Source: Adenophora triphylla var. japonica
Lineage: Eukaryota > Streptophyta > Magnoliopsida > Asterales > Campanulaceae
Length of the DNA stretch: 64,000 nucleotides
NCBI GenBank assembly: GCA_022495995.1
Contig: JAFEMH010000165.1
Span: 620,001 to 684,000, forward strand
Direction: 5' to 3'
The position numbers were made by a program, and so were the translations under genes. Below are positions 54,631 to 63,947 of this stretch, in pieces. The notes below the pieces were generated by a model. The model made no database searches. It saw only the letters and a program-made list of their open reading frames with translations, and was not told the origin of the DNA. Position 1 is the stretch's first letter. Each line of letters starts with the position of its first letter.

Positions 54631-54642
54631 GCTCTGATACCA
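54631..54642 (-). other. primer binding site (initiator Met tRNA) of the copia element
   Basis: The - strand reads TGGTATCAGAGC, exactly the usual plant PBS complementary to initiator tRNA-Met, two bases from the LTR. Confidence 0.92.
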
Positions 54643-54644
54643 CT

Positions 54645-55225
54645 TGTTGGGAAAAATAACGCAGCGTAACAAAATAAAACTATCACGTCACGAAGTCAAA
54701 CAATGGAACCACGGAAAAATAAATGAAGCCAAAATAACTAGAAAGAAGCAAGGAATTTATATAGTTCAACGAAACCCGCCTACGTCCACGGAGAGACCCA
54801 ATTTCATTAATATGAGAGAAATTACACAAAACAAATATGCCCACTCGTGCTTTTACCCAACACGAATAATTTGTACACTCCACTCTCAATATCCTAGTGA
54901 AATTATATATTCTCACTTCCTCTATTACTCTCTTTCTTATCTTGCATTCTATCACGATCTAGACTCCTCTCTTGTTTGTGATTTTTCCTTGTATTTCAAC
55001 AATGGCTCATTCTCCCTTTTTATACTCGAGAATTGACTATACTTATACACCAAGAGACTAGATTAATTAATTATGTACATGTATAGCCACACATACATTT
55101 TACCTATCCATACATGAACCACCAAGTACAAATGTACTCAACATCCTTGGTACATGTTTCAATAAAATCAATGCAAGTTCATCCCACTTTGATTCTCAAT
55201 GTGAATGTGAGGAGCATTTCCAACC
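54645..55225 (-). repeat. 5' LTR of the copia element
   Basis: It aligns with the left LTR over its whole length with scattered substitutions. Its outer end reads CCAACC instead of CCAACA, so the terminal base is mutated. The target duplication GTAGA follows directly. From 55231 to 55741 no gene is seen. Confidence 0.9.
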
Positions 55226-55741
55226 GTAGAGTGGCAAAGTCATATTGTTGTTGAAGTCATGGGTCAGAAATATGTTTTACTTAATAAATGTACAATCGTT
55301 TCAAAATGATTTTTTTATTAAATATGTTTCTGATTAAAAATTAATTTGAATTTGAACATTTATTTAATTTATTTATTTTGAGACCTGCAGTAAATTCAAC
55401 TTTGGACAACCACCAAATGGTCCATATGAAAAAGTAGCTAGCCCAAACTAAGTTTTTGGACTATTAGCAACAATTTGGGCTCCCTCTAGCTGCTTGAGTT
55501 GGAGATCCGTTTCTAAGCGAACCCATTTTGTAATACGGGCTGGCGGGACAGAACGTGATCAACCTGTTAAAGCCAGCCATTAAATGGATCGGGTTGGGCT
55601 AGTCCAAATTTTTGACGGGCTAAAAATACGTTATCCCAATTCAACCCACCTTGGATTGGTGGGCCACGCGAGACAATCAAATAAATGAATTTTGGGCTTG
55701 AAATATTGTATAAATTGATACAAAAAAAATCAAAAATCATA

Positions 55742-56671
55742 CTCCCTCTGTCCCAGCCTAGTGTGAACCAAAATGTTGGACACACCGATTAAGGAATAAC
55801 AATAAAATAAGAAAAAAATAAGGTAGTGGAGAGATTTAACATGATTTGACCCATTCCTAATCCATTGAGTCGGTCACTTAAGAAATGGGGTAAAAAAATT
55901 AAACTAAATGGGATGCTTCCCTCCAAAAGTTGAAATACATTCAAGAAATCTTTAACATCATCCGGAGCGGGATAATAAGGACCGTCAATATCGTTCTCAC
56001 CAATAAATCTTGGTAAAAGACAACTCATCATTCTTAGGGTCGAAATGTAGCTTGCCGCTTTTGATTCGATAGACATAGGCTTCACCTCGATTTTTCAAGC
56101 TCCATTTCAGCCACTTCGGTGTCTTCGTAGATGTACTCTTCACCGGGAGACTGAGCATCAGGGACAAAGGCTCCATAATATGACCGAGAAATCAAAGGAA
56201 GATCTCCATAAATCGGCAAATCGGGACATTCATCGATTTCAGAGACAACAAGTGGAGGAATCGAAGCCAACGTATCATAGACGGGCAACGAAACGATGGA
56301 ATTGGAGTTTGTTGAACCACAAATTAAAGGATCCATGGGAAGATGATGGATTTGGTCGACGGCGGTGAAGAAGAAAGGGGTTAGGGTTTCTTCAAACACG
56401 AAAATAAAGAACACTGAAGGGGGTAGGGTTTTCATAAACGTGTTGGGTTGAATAGATTTAGGTTGGGTCATTGGGTTAACTGATGGCCCAATTAGGATTA
56501 GATTAATTTTGGTAATTGGGTAATTGGGTTTTATTAATGGGTAGTTAGGGGTTAAATGGGTGGGGTATGGAGAATATAAAATATTATAACATTTATCATT
56601 TTTGGTAGTTCACACTCGGCTGAGACGGACCAAAAGGGAAATAAGTGTACACTCGACTGAAACGGAGGGAG
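55742..56671. mobile_element. 930-bp MITE-bounded unit with ORFs
   Basis: Left end CTCCCTCTGTCCCAGCCTAG and right end (inverted) ACTCGACTGAAACGGAGGGAG are flanked by TA (55740-55741, 56672-56673). It is three times longer than the other MITEs here. The inner ends share TGTGAACCAAAA and GGACCAAAAGGGAAAT-type sequence. The interior is gene-like with two - strand ORFs. No transposase motif is recognised. Confidence 0.7.
55789..56471 (-). CDS. hypothetical protein inside the 930-bp MITE-bounded unit
   Basis: A 129-codon ORF (56471-56082) starts MTQPKSIQPNTFMKTLPPSV and has an acidic second half (DAQSPGEEYIYEDTEVAEME). Overlapping it in another frame, a second ORF (56085-55789) starts MKPMSIESKAASYISTLRMM and has a proline-rich YYPAPDDVKDF. 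They may be one gene joined by splicing or a frameshift. I recognise no family. The interior could be a captured host gene or only chance ORFs. Confidence 0.35.
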
Positions 56672-56673
56672 TA

Positions 56674-57375
56674 ATAGTTAAACAAAAACAAACTGTCAAA
56701 TACATAAAAAAACCAAAAATAATAACAATCAAATAAACACAAACTAAGATTCATATCAATATAAACTAATTCTCAAATAGGCAACACAAGTAAAATTTAC
56801 TCAATTACTACAAACAAAGATAAGTAAATCATGATCTCAAAAAAAGATTTATATCAATAAAAATGAAGAGAGATAGAGATATGTATGGGTGGATCGAATA
56901 CAATAGCGACAACGAATTACTGGTCGTGATATAGTGCACCAGCGGTGATAAAAACGATGAATAAGGCGAAAGCGTATCATTAGGGTTTCTGCGTTTTTGT
57001 TCTCTCGAGTTTATCTCCCTTTACGATTCACGTATTGAATTCAAAAGTCGATATAAAGAATGAAAAAACATAAAAGGGTCCCGAGAAGAAAACAAAAACA
57101 AATAACTCGCATTCCTTAGTAATATCATTATGACTCTCGAAATCATGTGCGATAGCAATAACAAACGGTGGAGCCATTCTTGGACAAATTATTTCCTAAA
57201 ATTTTCACTTAAAAATAACGTTATTTTATGGCAAAAAATATAAAAAAATATAATGGGGAAAACCGTACCGTATGAATAACCCAAATTGACCCACTTTAAT
57301 TTGAATTAGTAGTTTTAAAATTTAACCCATTTTTATTTCATGGCGTGATGGGTTGACCCAACGGGCCCGCCCAAA
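56674..57375. promoter_or_regulatory. upstream region of the small two-exon gene
   Basis: This 700-bp AT-rich stretch lies between the MITE-bounded unit and the gene starting at 57376. It should hold the promoter, but no clear TATA box with a defined start could be chosen. Confidence 0.35.
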
Positions 57376-57677
57376 ATGACTGCTCTATCTACTACCCGAT
57401 TAACTCTCATCAATTTTTCTTCTTCAAGAACACTGCCTATAAACCCTAAAAGATTGAATCAGTTGAGAACTTATAAAGAAGATTCGATTTTGACTCGAGT
57501 TGACCTTAATACTCTGAGATCAAAGATGGCGATAACGAATTTTATTCTGACAGTGGCCGGAGTGAGCGCAGTGGTTCTTCTGATGAGGAGCGATGTGAAA
57601 CAGTCGGCGACAATTTTCAAGCGGAATGTCCGTCAGATTCGCAATTGGTTTGAACAAGAGTCTGCCTCTGCTGCTAA
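57376..57677 (+). CDS. exon 1 of small conserved-looking membrane protein gene
   Basis: From ATG 57526 the exon reads MAITNFILTVAGVSAVVLLM, then RSDVKQSATIFKRNVRQIRN, up to SASAA. An in-frame upstream ATG at 57376 would add 50 residues (MTALSTTRLTLINFSSSRTL) that look like an organelle-targeting leader, so both starts are possible. Residues 5-20 after the second Met form one membrane segment, and the following part is a basic amphipathic stretch. The donor is AA/GTATGT at 57678. Spliced length is 70 or 120 residues. I do not recognise a named family; the function is unknown. Confidence 0.7.
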
Positions 57678-57740
57678 GTATGTTTTCAGCCCCTCCTATC
57701 ACACGAACTAAATTGACTTATAATGTAATTTGAGAAAGAA

Positions 57741-57845
57741 TCCCTCCGTCCTTGTCGTTTTGTTCTTTTTTTTTTTAATTTTGCTCTTGATCAAGAGCAA
57801 AATTATTGATTTTTATTTCGACATTCATTTAGTGACAGACAAAGT
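57741..57845. mobile_element. small decayed MITE
   Basis: TCCCTCCGTCCTTGTCG at the left and CGACATTCATTTAGTGACAGAC at the right flank the palindrome GCTCTTGATCAAGAGC, which is shared with the element ending at 44567. It is in the intron, just left of the LTR element. Confidence 0.6.
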
Positions 57846-57850
57846 AATAT

Positions 57851-58288
57851 TGTTATGACCCAGCTCTGTAAATGCCAAATTGATAACGATAAATTGGAAA
57901 TTGGATTCCAATTTAACAGGGAATTATATTCAGATTGGATGAGAAGAAGAAATTAGACAGACTTGAGAATATGAGATGAGAAAGAATATAGAAATTGGAG
58001 AAAGATAGATTGAGGAATTTCTGTTATTTCATTCATAGTCACCAACAATGGCGAGCTCAGCTAATAAGGAGAGAGAAATGACAACGACACTTTCTCTCTC
58101 TATAAAACGACTACATATTAAGTAACGGAATTAGGAATTAACAAAAAATCTACTTAAGATAAAACGACAGCGTCTTAATTAAATGATAACGCATACTACC
58201 AGTCACGCTATTGCCCAACGATGTCGTATCCTTATTATCCAAACGCAACGGTCATCCCCAAATCCCATTCGAACCCTAAGACATTACA
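57851..58288 (-). repeat. 3' LTR of Element E
   Basis: On the + strand it starts TGTTATGACCCAGCTCTG and ends CTAAGACATTACA. It is the same length as its partner, with only about two to three differences noticed by eye (for example ACAGGG/ATAGGG and ACATATTAAG/ACGTATTAAG), which indicates recent insertion. Confidence 0.93.
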
Positions 58289-58302
58289 TTCCCTTTCCCT
58301 TC
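58289..58302 (-). other. polypurine tract of Element E
   Basis: The - strand reads GAAGGGAAAGGGAA directly before the 3' LTR. Just upstream, in one frame, is LEDKDCLKGKGM, a segment that often ends gypsy-type pol regions near the PPT and may be a remnant of the original element. Confidence 0.8.
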
Positions 58303-58687
58303 AAACAATCCTTGTCCTCAAGGATTATTTTAACCAATTCCCTTGGCAAATTTGATAATTCTGCAGCAATACTTGACATCCCACTTAGCATGAGACAATC
58401 TTGAGTTGGCCCGATAATTTTGTACTTGGGAAGCATCAACACCACTGCCAGATTCCTCCAATATCTTCATAGTAGCAGCACATACATCTAAAACTCCTTG
58501 AACATCAGCATTTTTGTAAGGCAATGTAATCATAATAACTTCTGTTGCTGCAACTTTTGGAGGCATGAGCAATTCTTTAGTACCCCCTTGAATCATCACC
58601 CTCACTCCAATGATTTTAGTGTTGTTTGCCGACGTATGCGGCCCTACCTTAGCAAACCCAAGTATGCGGTAGACCTTTATTTTTTAA

Positions 58688-59397
58688 CTTGGCACAAACC
58701 CAAGTAGCATAATCCACCTCCCGAACATCGGGCCTTAGGATCTTCCGGTCGAATCCAAAGCATCCTCCAACTTGATGCGACCATTCAAGTCAACCGCTAA
58801 CTTATCTCGCTACTCTTGAAGCTTCCGTAAAGAGAGTCACGCGGGGTTTTGCCTCTAGTAGTAGCTTGTTCATCGTCTTCCCTCGTAATTGATGAAGTCG
58901 ACATCCCCATAGGTAATCCACATTCGTGGAGCAACCGAAGCATTTGTTCCATGACAACGCATACCTTCGTCAACTCCGATCACCAGAAAAGTTCTCAAGA
59001 ATTTTTCCTGTAACGTAAACTTCACCAAGAGCCTGCCTGGTAACTCTTTGGAGCCACCCTCTGTATCAACTTGGCGAAGAAATCGAAACCTCGAGAGGGA
59101 AAGCATGTACCACGCCTTTCGCAAATATGTCTCCATACAAAAGGTACCTCTCGGGGGCTTTAAAAGGGTTATGTAGACCATGTTTAGGGCATTTAGACAA
59201 GCTATCCACAAAAGGCTTTATTCCATTTTCATCTACTTCGAAACTTTAATGAAAGATTCCCATTTAAAGGATCCACAATAGTGTTCCAATAAGAAGATGT
59301 TGTCCATTTGCCCCGCACCAAATTGAGTACTTCAAAGATGTTGAGAACCCGATATCTCCTCGCCTTTTAAGGTAGTGAAAGGTAATGAATGCACAGA
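58688..59397 (-). pseudogene. captured fragment of delta-1-pyrroline-5-carboxylate dehydrogenase
   Basis: Reading leftward in shifting frames: EVLNLVRGKWTTSSYWNTIV, KPFVDSLSKCPKHGLHNPFK, APERYLLYGDI, FDFFAKLIQRVAPKSY, GEVYVTGKILENFSG, VVMEQMLRLLHECGLP, GDVDFINYEG, LLEAKPRVTLFTEASRVAR, LAVDLNGRIKLEDA and VREVDYATWVC. These follow the N-terminal third to half of plant P5CDH (ALDH12A1), the mitochondrial enzyme oxidising P5C to glutamate in proline breakdown. About 65 residues between the ENFSG and VMEQM blocks are missing. No introns interrupt the run, pointing to capture from mRNA. Several indels, and the catalytic Cys region is absent. Confidence 0.9.
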
Positions 59398-59999
59398 TTG
59401 AGCAATCAGATGGCCACGTAGCCTTTCACAATTGACTTTCAAACCACCACTCAATAATTAAACCACCCCTACTTCAAGTCTTTCAACCCACAAATCCATC
59501 TCACCAAAGAACATCATCTCGGCTACATAGTCTTTGTAAACAAGTAACTCCAAGTAAACAAGGGAAGGAATAGAAAGAACCCCGAGATTCAACCTCCATT
59601 TGGTGATTTCATCACGCCAGGTTGTTTGCCCCAAACAACTTTTTCTGCAGCCTACTTCAGGTTGTTTGAATCTTCCTGGATCCCCCAAAACTCACACAAT
59701 AATCTCGAACCAACCTTTATAATTTCGGATACTCACAACCCCGCGCATTTCCGCACTCATTTCATATACTAAGTCATACCTACTATCCAAGAGATTTTCT
59801 CCAAACTCTTTGTTAACCGCCGCATCACCATCCAACCGCTCTTCTTTCTCCTCCTTTTAACTTGATCTTAGGCTTGTCCCAATCAAGAACTCTTCGCTTT
59901 GAAGAAGAGTATGCAGCCTCCCAAATCCAACAGTGGTCACAAAGCAGATGATGAATATGTTTGTTTCACTGCAACTTCTTGGTTGTACTCTAGGGATGC
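59398..59999 (-). other. unidentified segment between captured genes
   Basis: Open pieces on the - strand (for example NKEFGENLLDSRYDLVYEMS near 59810 and TTWRDEITKWRLNLG near 59620) do not match a family I know. They may come from the original element or a further captured gene. Confidence 0.4.
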
Positions 60000-60235
60000 C
60001 AGTTAATTGCTTCACTTTTGCTAGACGAATTTCTACTTTGGTTGGTAGCACTTCATATCTGCACTTGTCAGGTACGATCCTTCCAAACAATCGTGGCCGA
60101 GAATGATAAGGCTGTTCACCGGGGATATCAATGGCAATGCCTGAATATTTGTTCACCAAACTCAATGTAAATGCTTTTGCGGGAACACTTCTTGGCAAAT
60201 AGTGTCACAACAAGTTCTTCGGCTTCGATGGGCGA
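60000..60235 (-). pseudogene. captured CS domain of SGT1
   Basis: PIEAEELVVTLFAKKCSRKS and IEFGEQIF (60235-60150) are followed, after a one-base shift near 60145, by IDIPGEQPYHSRPRLFGRIV and PDKCRYEVLPTKVEIRLAKV (to about 60010). This is the CS (HSP90-binding) domain of plant SGT1, the co-chaperone required for NLR immune receptor function and for SCF ubiquitin ligases. The TPR and SGS parts are not present. No intron is seen in the captured part. Conserved CS residues such as FGEQI and RLFGKI/PxKCRYEV are well kept. Confidence 0.9.
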
Positions 60236-60412
60236 TAACTTCAGTTTTACCTTCAATTCTATCGACATTGGATTATTCATATTCAGCAGTTCAACTCTAA
60301 AAATAACACCAAATCCTTCCAATAACAATATTAACATTTCTGTTTTGAATTTATGGTTTCTCAAGGTCCATCCAACATCTGAAAATGTTGATTTACTCAC
60401 CACACCTGGATC

Positions 60413-61153
60413 TCAAAAATAAGTTTGCAAAAAACTCTGAAATGAACCTCCCATCTTCATCTCAATCCTCTCTGATTGACACAAATCAACCCGCAAAACA
60501 AATTCATGTCCTCCAATTGACAACACCTTCATATATGTTGTGAATTTATGTTTCATAGTACCCCCAAGGCAAGGACATTTTAATTTACTAACATATATAC
60601 CACCACCAGGATCCCAAAACAGTTTACACAATGATTCCATGCCACATTCCAAATATTCTACATGTAGACAAAATATATGTGTATATTCTCCCATTATACC
60701 ATACCTATCACCCCTTAAATTTTCCCAAAACTCCTTTAATTCATTTATCATTTTCGGAGAACCATTATAATCGAAACCACTAGCGAGAACACTTACCAGT
60801 TGGGTTGAGGGACCCAACAGTTTAAGGTGTGAGTGATCACTTTTATCTGAATCAAGCAATTCCACCATTACTTCTTCTGGGCATTCTATCAAACACTTGG
60901 TGTGCATCATCGCAGTCTGTTTATCCTGTGCAAACTGGTCATTCCTTTCTCCATCTTTTTGCTCTTGATAGTCCTCTGTGACTTGATTTCCTTGAGCATT
61001 GGCAAGCTTCTCATAAACTCCAGTCCAATAAGCTGAAGAAGGTGCAAGCCGTTTGACAATAGACTTGTATTCATCTTCCAGTCCAGCTTCATCCACCTTG
61101 TCCTTGCCATTGTCGTATTTCATCTCCAACAATAAACGAATCACTTGATCCAT
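60413..61153 (-). CDS. 246-codon ORF of Element E, unknown
   Basis: The ORF starts MDQVIRLLLEMKYDNGKDKV and stays open to 60413. The first ~90 residues are charged and polar; the second half has VLSIGGHEFVLRVDL and CLGGTMKHKFTTYMKV. No retroviral or known host domain is recognised. It overlaps the end of the short leader ORF by 13 bases in another frame. It may be a diverged element-specific protein or a third captured gene. That it is uninterrupted while its neighbours are shifted is notable. Confidence 0.5.
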   Translation of the reverse strand: MDQVIRLLLEMKYDNGKDKVDEAGLEDEYKSIVKRLAPSSAYWTGVYEKLANAQGNQVTEDYQEQKDGERNDQFAQDKQTAMMHTKCLIECPEEVMVELLDSDKSDHSHLKLLGPSTQLVSVLASGFDYNGSPKMINELKEFWENLRGDRYGIMGEYTHIFCLHVEYLECGMESLCKLFWDPGGGIYVSKLKCPCLGGTMKHKFTTYMKVLSIGGHEFVLRVDLCQSERIEMKMGGSFQSFLQTYF

Positions 61154-61302
61154 TCCCTTAGCACAGTCATCTCTCCTTTTAGCTCACTCTTCAATTCATT
61201 GGTTTTCGTCTCCAATGCACCTTCGAGCCTAGTTAACCTCTCATCAACAGCTCTGAGGTTTGCTTCCATTGTTTCCATACGATTATTCTGATGATTCACC
61301 AT
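61141..61302 (-). CDS. short gag-leader ORF of Element E
   Basis: Fifty-three codons start MVNHQNNRMETMEANLRAVD, 19 bases after the PBS, and end EWIK. The RLTRLEGALETKTNELKSEL part is a coiled coil like the gag N-terminus of many plant gypsy elements. The frame stops where the 246-codon ORF starts, so the rest of gag was replaced or lost. Confidence 0.6.
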   Translation of the reverse strand: MVNHQNNRMETMEANLRAVDERLTRLEGALETKTNELKSELKGEMTVLREWIK

Positions 61303-61320
61303 GGTTTCCGTGAATCGACG

Positions 61321-61332
61321 GCTCTGATACCA
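61321..61332 (-). other. primer binding site of Element E
   Basis: TGGTATCAGAGC on the - strand, three bases inside the 5' LTR, complementary to initiator tRNA-Met. Confidence 0.93.
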
Positions 61333-61335
61333 CTT

Positions 61336-61773
61336 TGTTATGACCCAGCTCTGTAAATGCCAAATTGATAACGATAAATTGGAAATTGGATTCCAATTTA
61401 ATAGGGAATTATATTCAGATTGGATGAGAAGAAGAAATTAGACAGACTTGAGAATATGAGATGAGAAAGAATATAGAAATTGGAGAAAGATAGATTGAGG
61501 AATTTCTGTTATTTCATTCATAGTCACCAACAATGGCGAGCTCAGCTAATAAGGAGAGAGAAATGACAACGACACTTTCTCTCTCTATAAAACGACTACG
61601 TATTAAGTAACGGAATTAGGAATTAACAAAAAATCTACTTAAGATAAAACGACAGCGTCTTAATTAAATGATAACGCATACTACCAGTCACGCTATTGCC
61701 CAACGATGTCGTATCCTTATTATCCAAACGCAACGGTCATCCCCAAATCCCATTCGAACCCTAAGACATTACA
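61336..61773 (-). repeat. 5' LTR of Element E
   Basis: A 438-bp copy nearly identical to the left LTR, with the target duplication AATAT directly after it. Confidence 0.93.
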
Positions 61774-61781
61774 AATATCTA

Positions 61782-62021
61782 CTCTCCATCCCAAAGATAG
61801 TCCAACTTTTTTAATAGTTAATTTGATTGAACTTTTACTAAAGATTTAGGAATGACTAATTATCCAAATGAAATTGTAAATCTGGTATAAGTAAAACCAA
61901 TAACAATTTTTAAATTTTCATTTAGATAAATAAAATTATTAGTATAAATTATTGGTCAAAGTTTAATCAAATATACCTCTAAAAAAGTGGGACTATCTTT
62001 ATAGTTTATGGGATGTAGGGA
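61782..62021. mobile_element. 240-bp MITE
   Basis: CTCTCCATCCCAAAGATAGTCC at the left and GGACTATCTTT...GGGATGTAGGG at the right are inverted copies flanked by TA (61780-61781, 62022-62023). It lies four bases from the right target duplication of Element E. Confidence 0.75.
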
Positions 62022-62023
62022 TA

Positions 62024-63886
62024 ATCTGTATGGAATGTTAAGCGCTATGAAGATAGAGAATTTTTGTAGGAGTTGTTTACTTGAAGGCCAATTGGTGCTG
62101 CTAGGGAAGAGTTGGCCTTCACTTTTGAGAGCTTCGATGAAGAGGATTCATTCCATCATCTGGTTGATTTAGCTTATATGATCAGAACTCTTACGGTTGT
62201 AAGGGTTGCTTAAGTCGTTTTTTTAAGTAGTCTGCGTTGGGGAATTACTCTTTATTGAATAAAATTCAAGCTGCAAGGTAGTTAGTATAATATTTAATAC
62301 AAGTGGCCGCTTTTAGGTGCGGTCCATCTCTCTGATTTTCGTAATCTCTAAAGTTGTTGATGGGGATGAGATTTTGGGAGGGACCTTCTTTCTTTTTCAA
62401 ATTTTAATGGAGAATCTTTGGTTTCCAGTAGTGTCTTCAGTTTTTTTTTTTCTGTGACAGAATTCTATGCTACATAATGAATCTAGTTACGATGGGATTT
62501 ATTTAGTTTGGACATCGCTAAGGAAACCTGGTTAAGTAGTTTAAGTCAGCAAGACAGATTGAGTGACCAAGACCTGATGAGAATTCTCTTATGAAATCAA
62601 CCTCCTAGATATTGGAATATGACTGGAAGTTGGTGCTTTGCATGCAATCAAGCGTTGGAGCTATAACAACCATCCAGGAAGCTTGTAACCTGAGTCATTA
62701 ATCATTATAATCTAGAGATCACTCACCATACCACTCGCTATATAAAAAACCAAGAAATCTGTAGTAGCCCATTACATGTCATCGGGGAGCTTCACTTACT
62801 ATCACTCTCCTCTCCTCTTTTTGTTTTTTTCTTTTCCTTGGTAGAGAAGCTTCACTATGTATTTTCTTTCCTTGCTAGAGGGGTGTCAGTTAGAAGACAA
62901 AGTCTAGATTATTTCGCTCAGCTCAAGACTTTGTGGCACTCCTTTTTAGTTAGGTTCTTAGGATGTTATCATGCCGTGTTTCACGCTTCAATCATTTCAA
63001 TTAAATAAGTTTTAAAGTTAATAACATTAACTTTGTGTCTACTCACTAGACAGTCTCTGTTGCAACATGGTCCTAGATTTCGACTTCCATCAGTCTGAGC
63101 CAAATATGAGTAGAGGCCGTGATTGGACGTGTCAGTGGAGCATGTGCCATGCACCAGCTGAACAAACTTAAATTAGAACATGAATAAATCATATTACTTT
63201 ACAAGCAACAACTTCTGAATTGGTAATTTGGTTATGTATCTCAACTCTTTTCAAATCTGAAAGTGACTAGGCCATATATTTGGAGCTTCGTTCAAAAGGG
63301 CTCACACCATGAGGCTGTCAAAAAATATTGAGATGGATAACAAACTTTGGATCCTGATGTTACAGTAACAACTGCTGAAATCTTTAGATAAAATTAGACC
63401 CAGTGTTTCTTCTCTTCTTATTCTTCCGTCGCCATTTATGATTTCAATTGACATAGAGGTAGATATATAAAATAAGGGGAAAATAAGTCCGATAAATCTG
63501 CTAACAAGTTCGATTAGCATATACAGTAATGGAGTTACAGAAAAGAGTAAAAGCAACGGGCTCCTAGATGAAAATATAGTTTAAAATAGGAACCATATAG
63601 ATGTCAGCTTCATCTTCCCTGAACAATAAATCAATTTTTTTTTTTTTTGTTTTTTTTTACATTATAATGCCTCCAAACAAAATTTTTGACACAAAATGAG
63701 TTGGCATTGATTGATTGGATACTTAATTAATGAGTAGTTGGACCTACATTCACAACATCCAACCAAACAATTCCAAATCAGTTTGTGGCCAAAATATTGT
63801 AGCATGGCTCTAATTTTATGCTCTTTTTTTTTAATTGTTATTTACCTTTTCTCTGTCTTAATATCTTATCTTATTATTTTTTCCAG
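62024..63886 (+). other. remaining intron of the two-exon gene
   Basis: AT-rich sequence with short ORFs only. The acceptor TTATTTTTTCCAG at 63874-63886 is strong. I see no other gene or repeat. Confidence 0.6.
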
Positions 63887-63947
63887 GGAAATGGAGAAAG
63901 CAAAGCCCAAGGAACTTCCAAAGAAAGATCTTCCCAAGGATGATTAG
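63887..63947 (+). CDS. exon 2 of the small membrane protein gene
   Basis: The exon completes the codon split at the donor (AA/G) and reads EMEKAKPKELPKKDLPKDD, then TAG at 63945-63947. The Lys/Pro/Glu/Asp-rich tail follows the membrane segment encoded in exon 1. The intron is 57678-63886 (6209 bp), of which 3923 bp are Element E. Exon joining restores an open frame, supporting the model. The last 53 bases of the window are 3' UTR-like. Confidence 0.7.

Larger units (their letters stand above)
52508..55225 (-). mobile_element. internally deleted Ty1/copia element (Tork/Tnt1-like)
   Basis: Two LTRs (52508-53083, 54645-55225) are flanked by a perfect 5-bp duplication GTAGA (52503-52507, 55226-55230). 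The element reads on the - strand: PBS TGGTATCAGAGC (54631-54642 complement) next to the right LTR and polypurine tract AAGGGGGAGAT next to the left LTR. The 1.56-kb interior holds gag and the start of pol up to the protease/gag-pre-integrase part. Integrase core, RT and RNase H are absent, so it can move only with help. Confidence 0.92.
57851..61773 (-). mobile_element. Element E: gene-carrying LTR retrotransposon in an intron
   Basis: Two 438-bp LTRs (57851-58288, 61336-61773) are flanked by the perfect 5-bp duplication AATAT (57846-57850, 61774-61778). On the - strand it reads: 5' LTR, AAG, PBS TGGTATCAGAGC (61332-61321), a short gag-leader ORF, a 246-codon ORF, an SGT1 CS-domain fragment, a P5CDH fragment, a polypurine tract (GAAGGGAAAGGGAA) and 3' LTR. 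No gag core, protease, RT, RNase H or integrase is present, so it is non-autonomous. It is antisense to the host gene. Confidence 0.93.

Noticed and set aside
57690..57711. End of the long ORF past 57677 taken as the protein C-terminus
   Set aside because: A strong GTATGT donor at 57678 and an in-frame exon at 63887 give a better model.
61741..62023. Sequence right of Element E considered as part of its LTR
   Set aside because: The LTR ends at 61773 with the AATAT duplication; the following sequence is a separate TA-flanked MITE.
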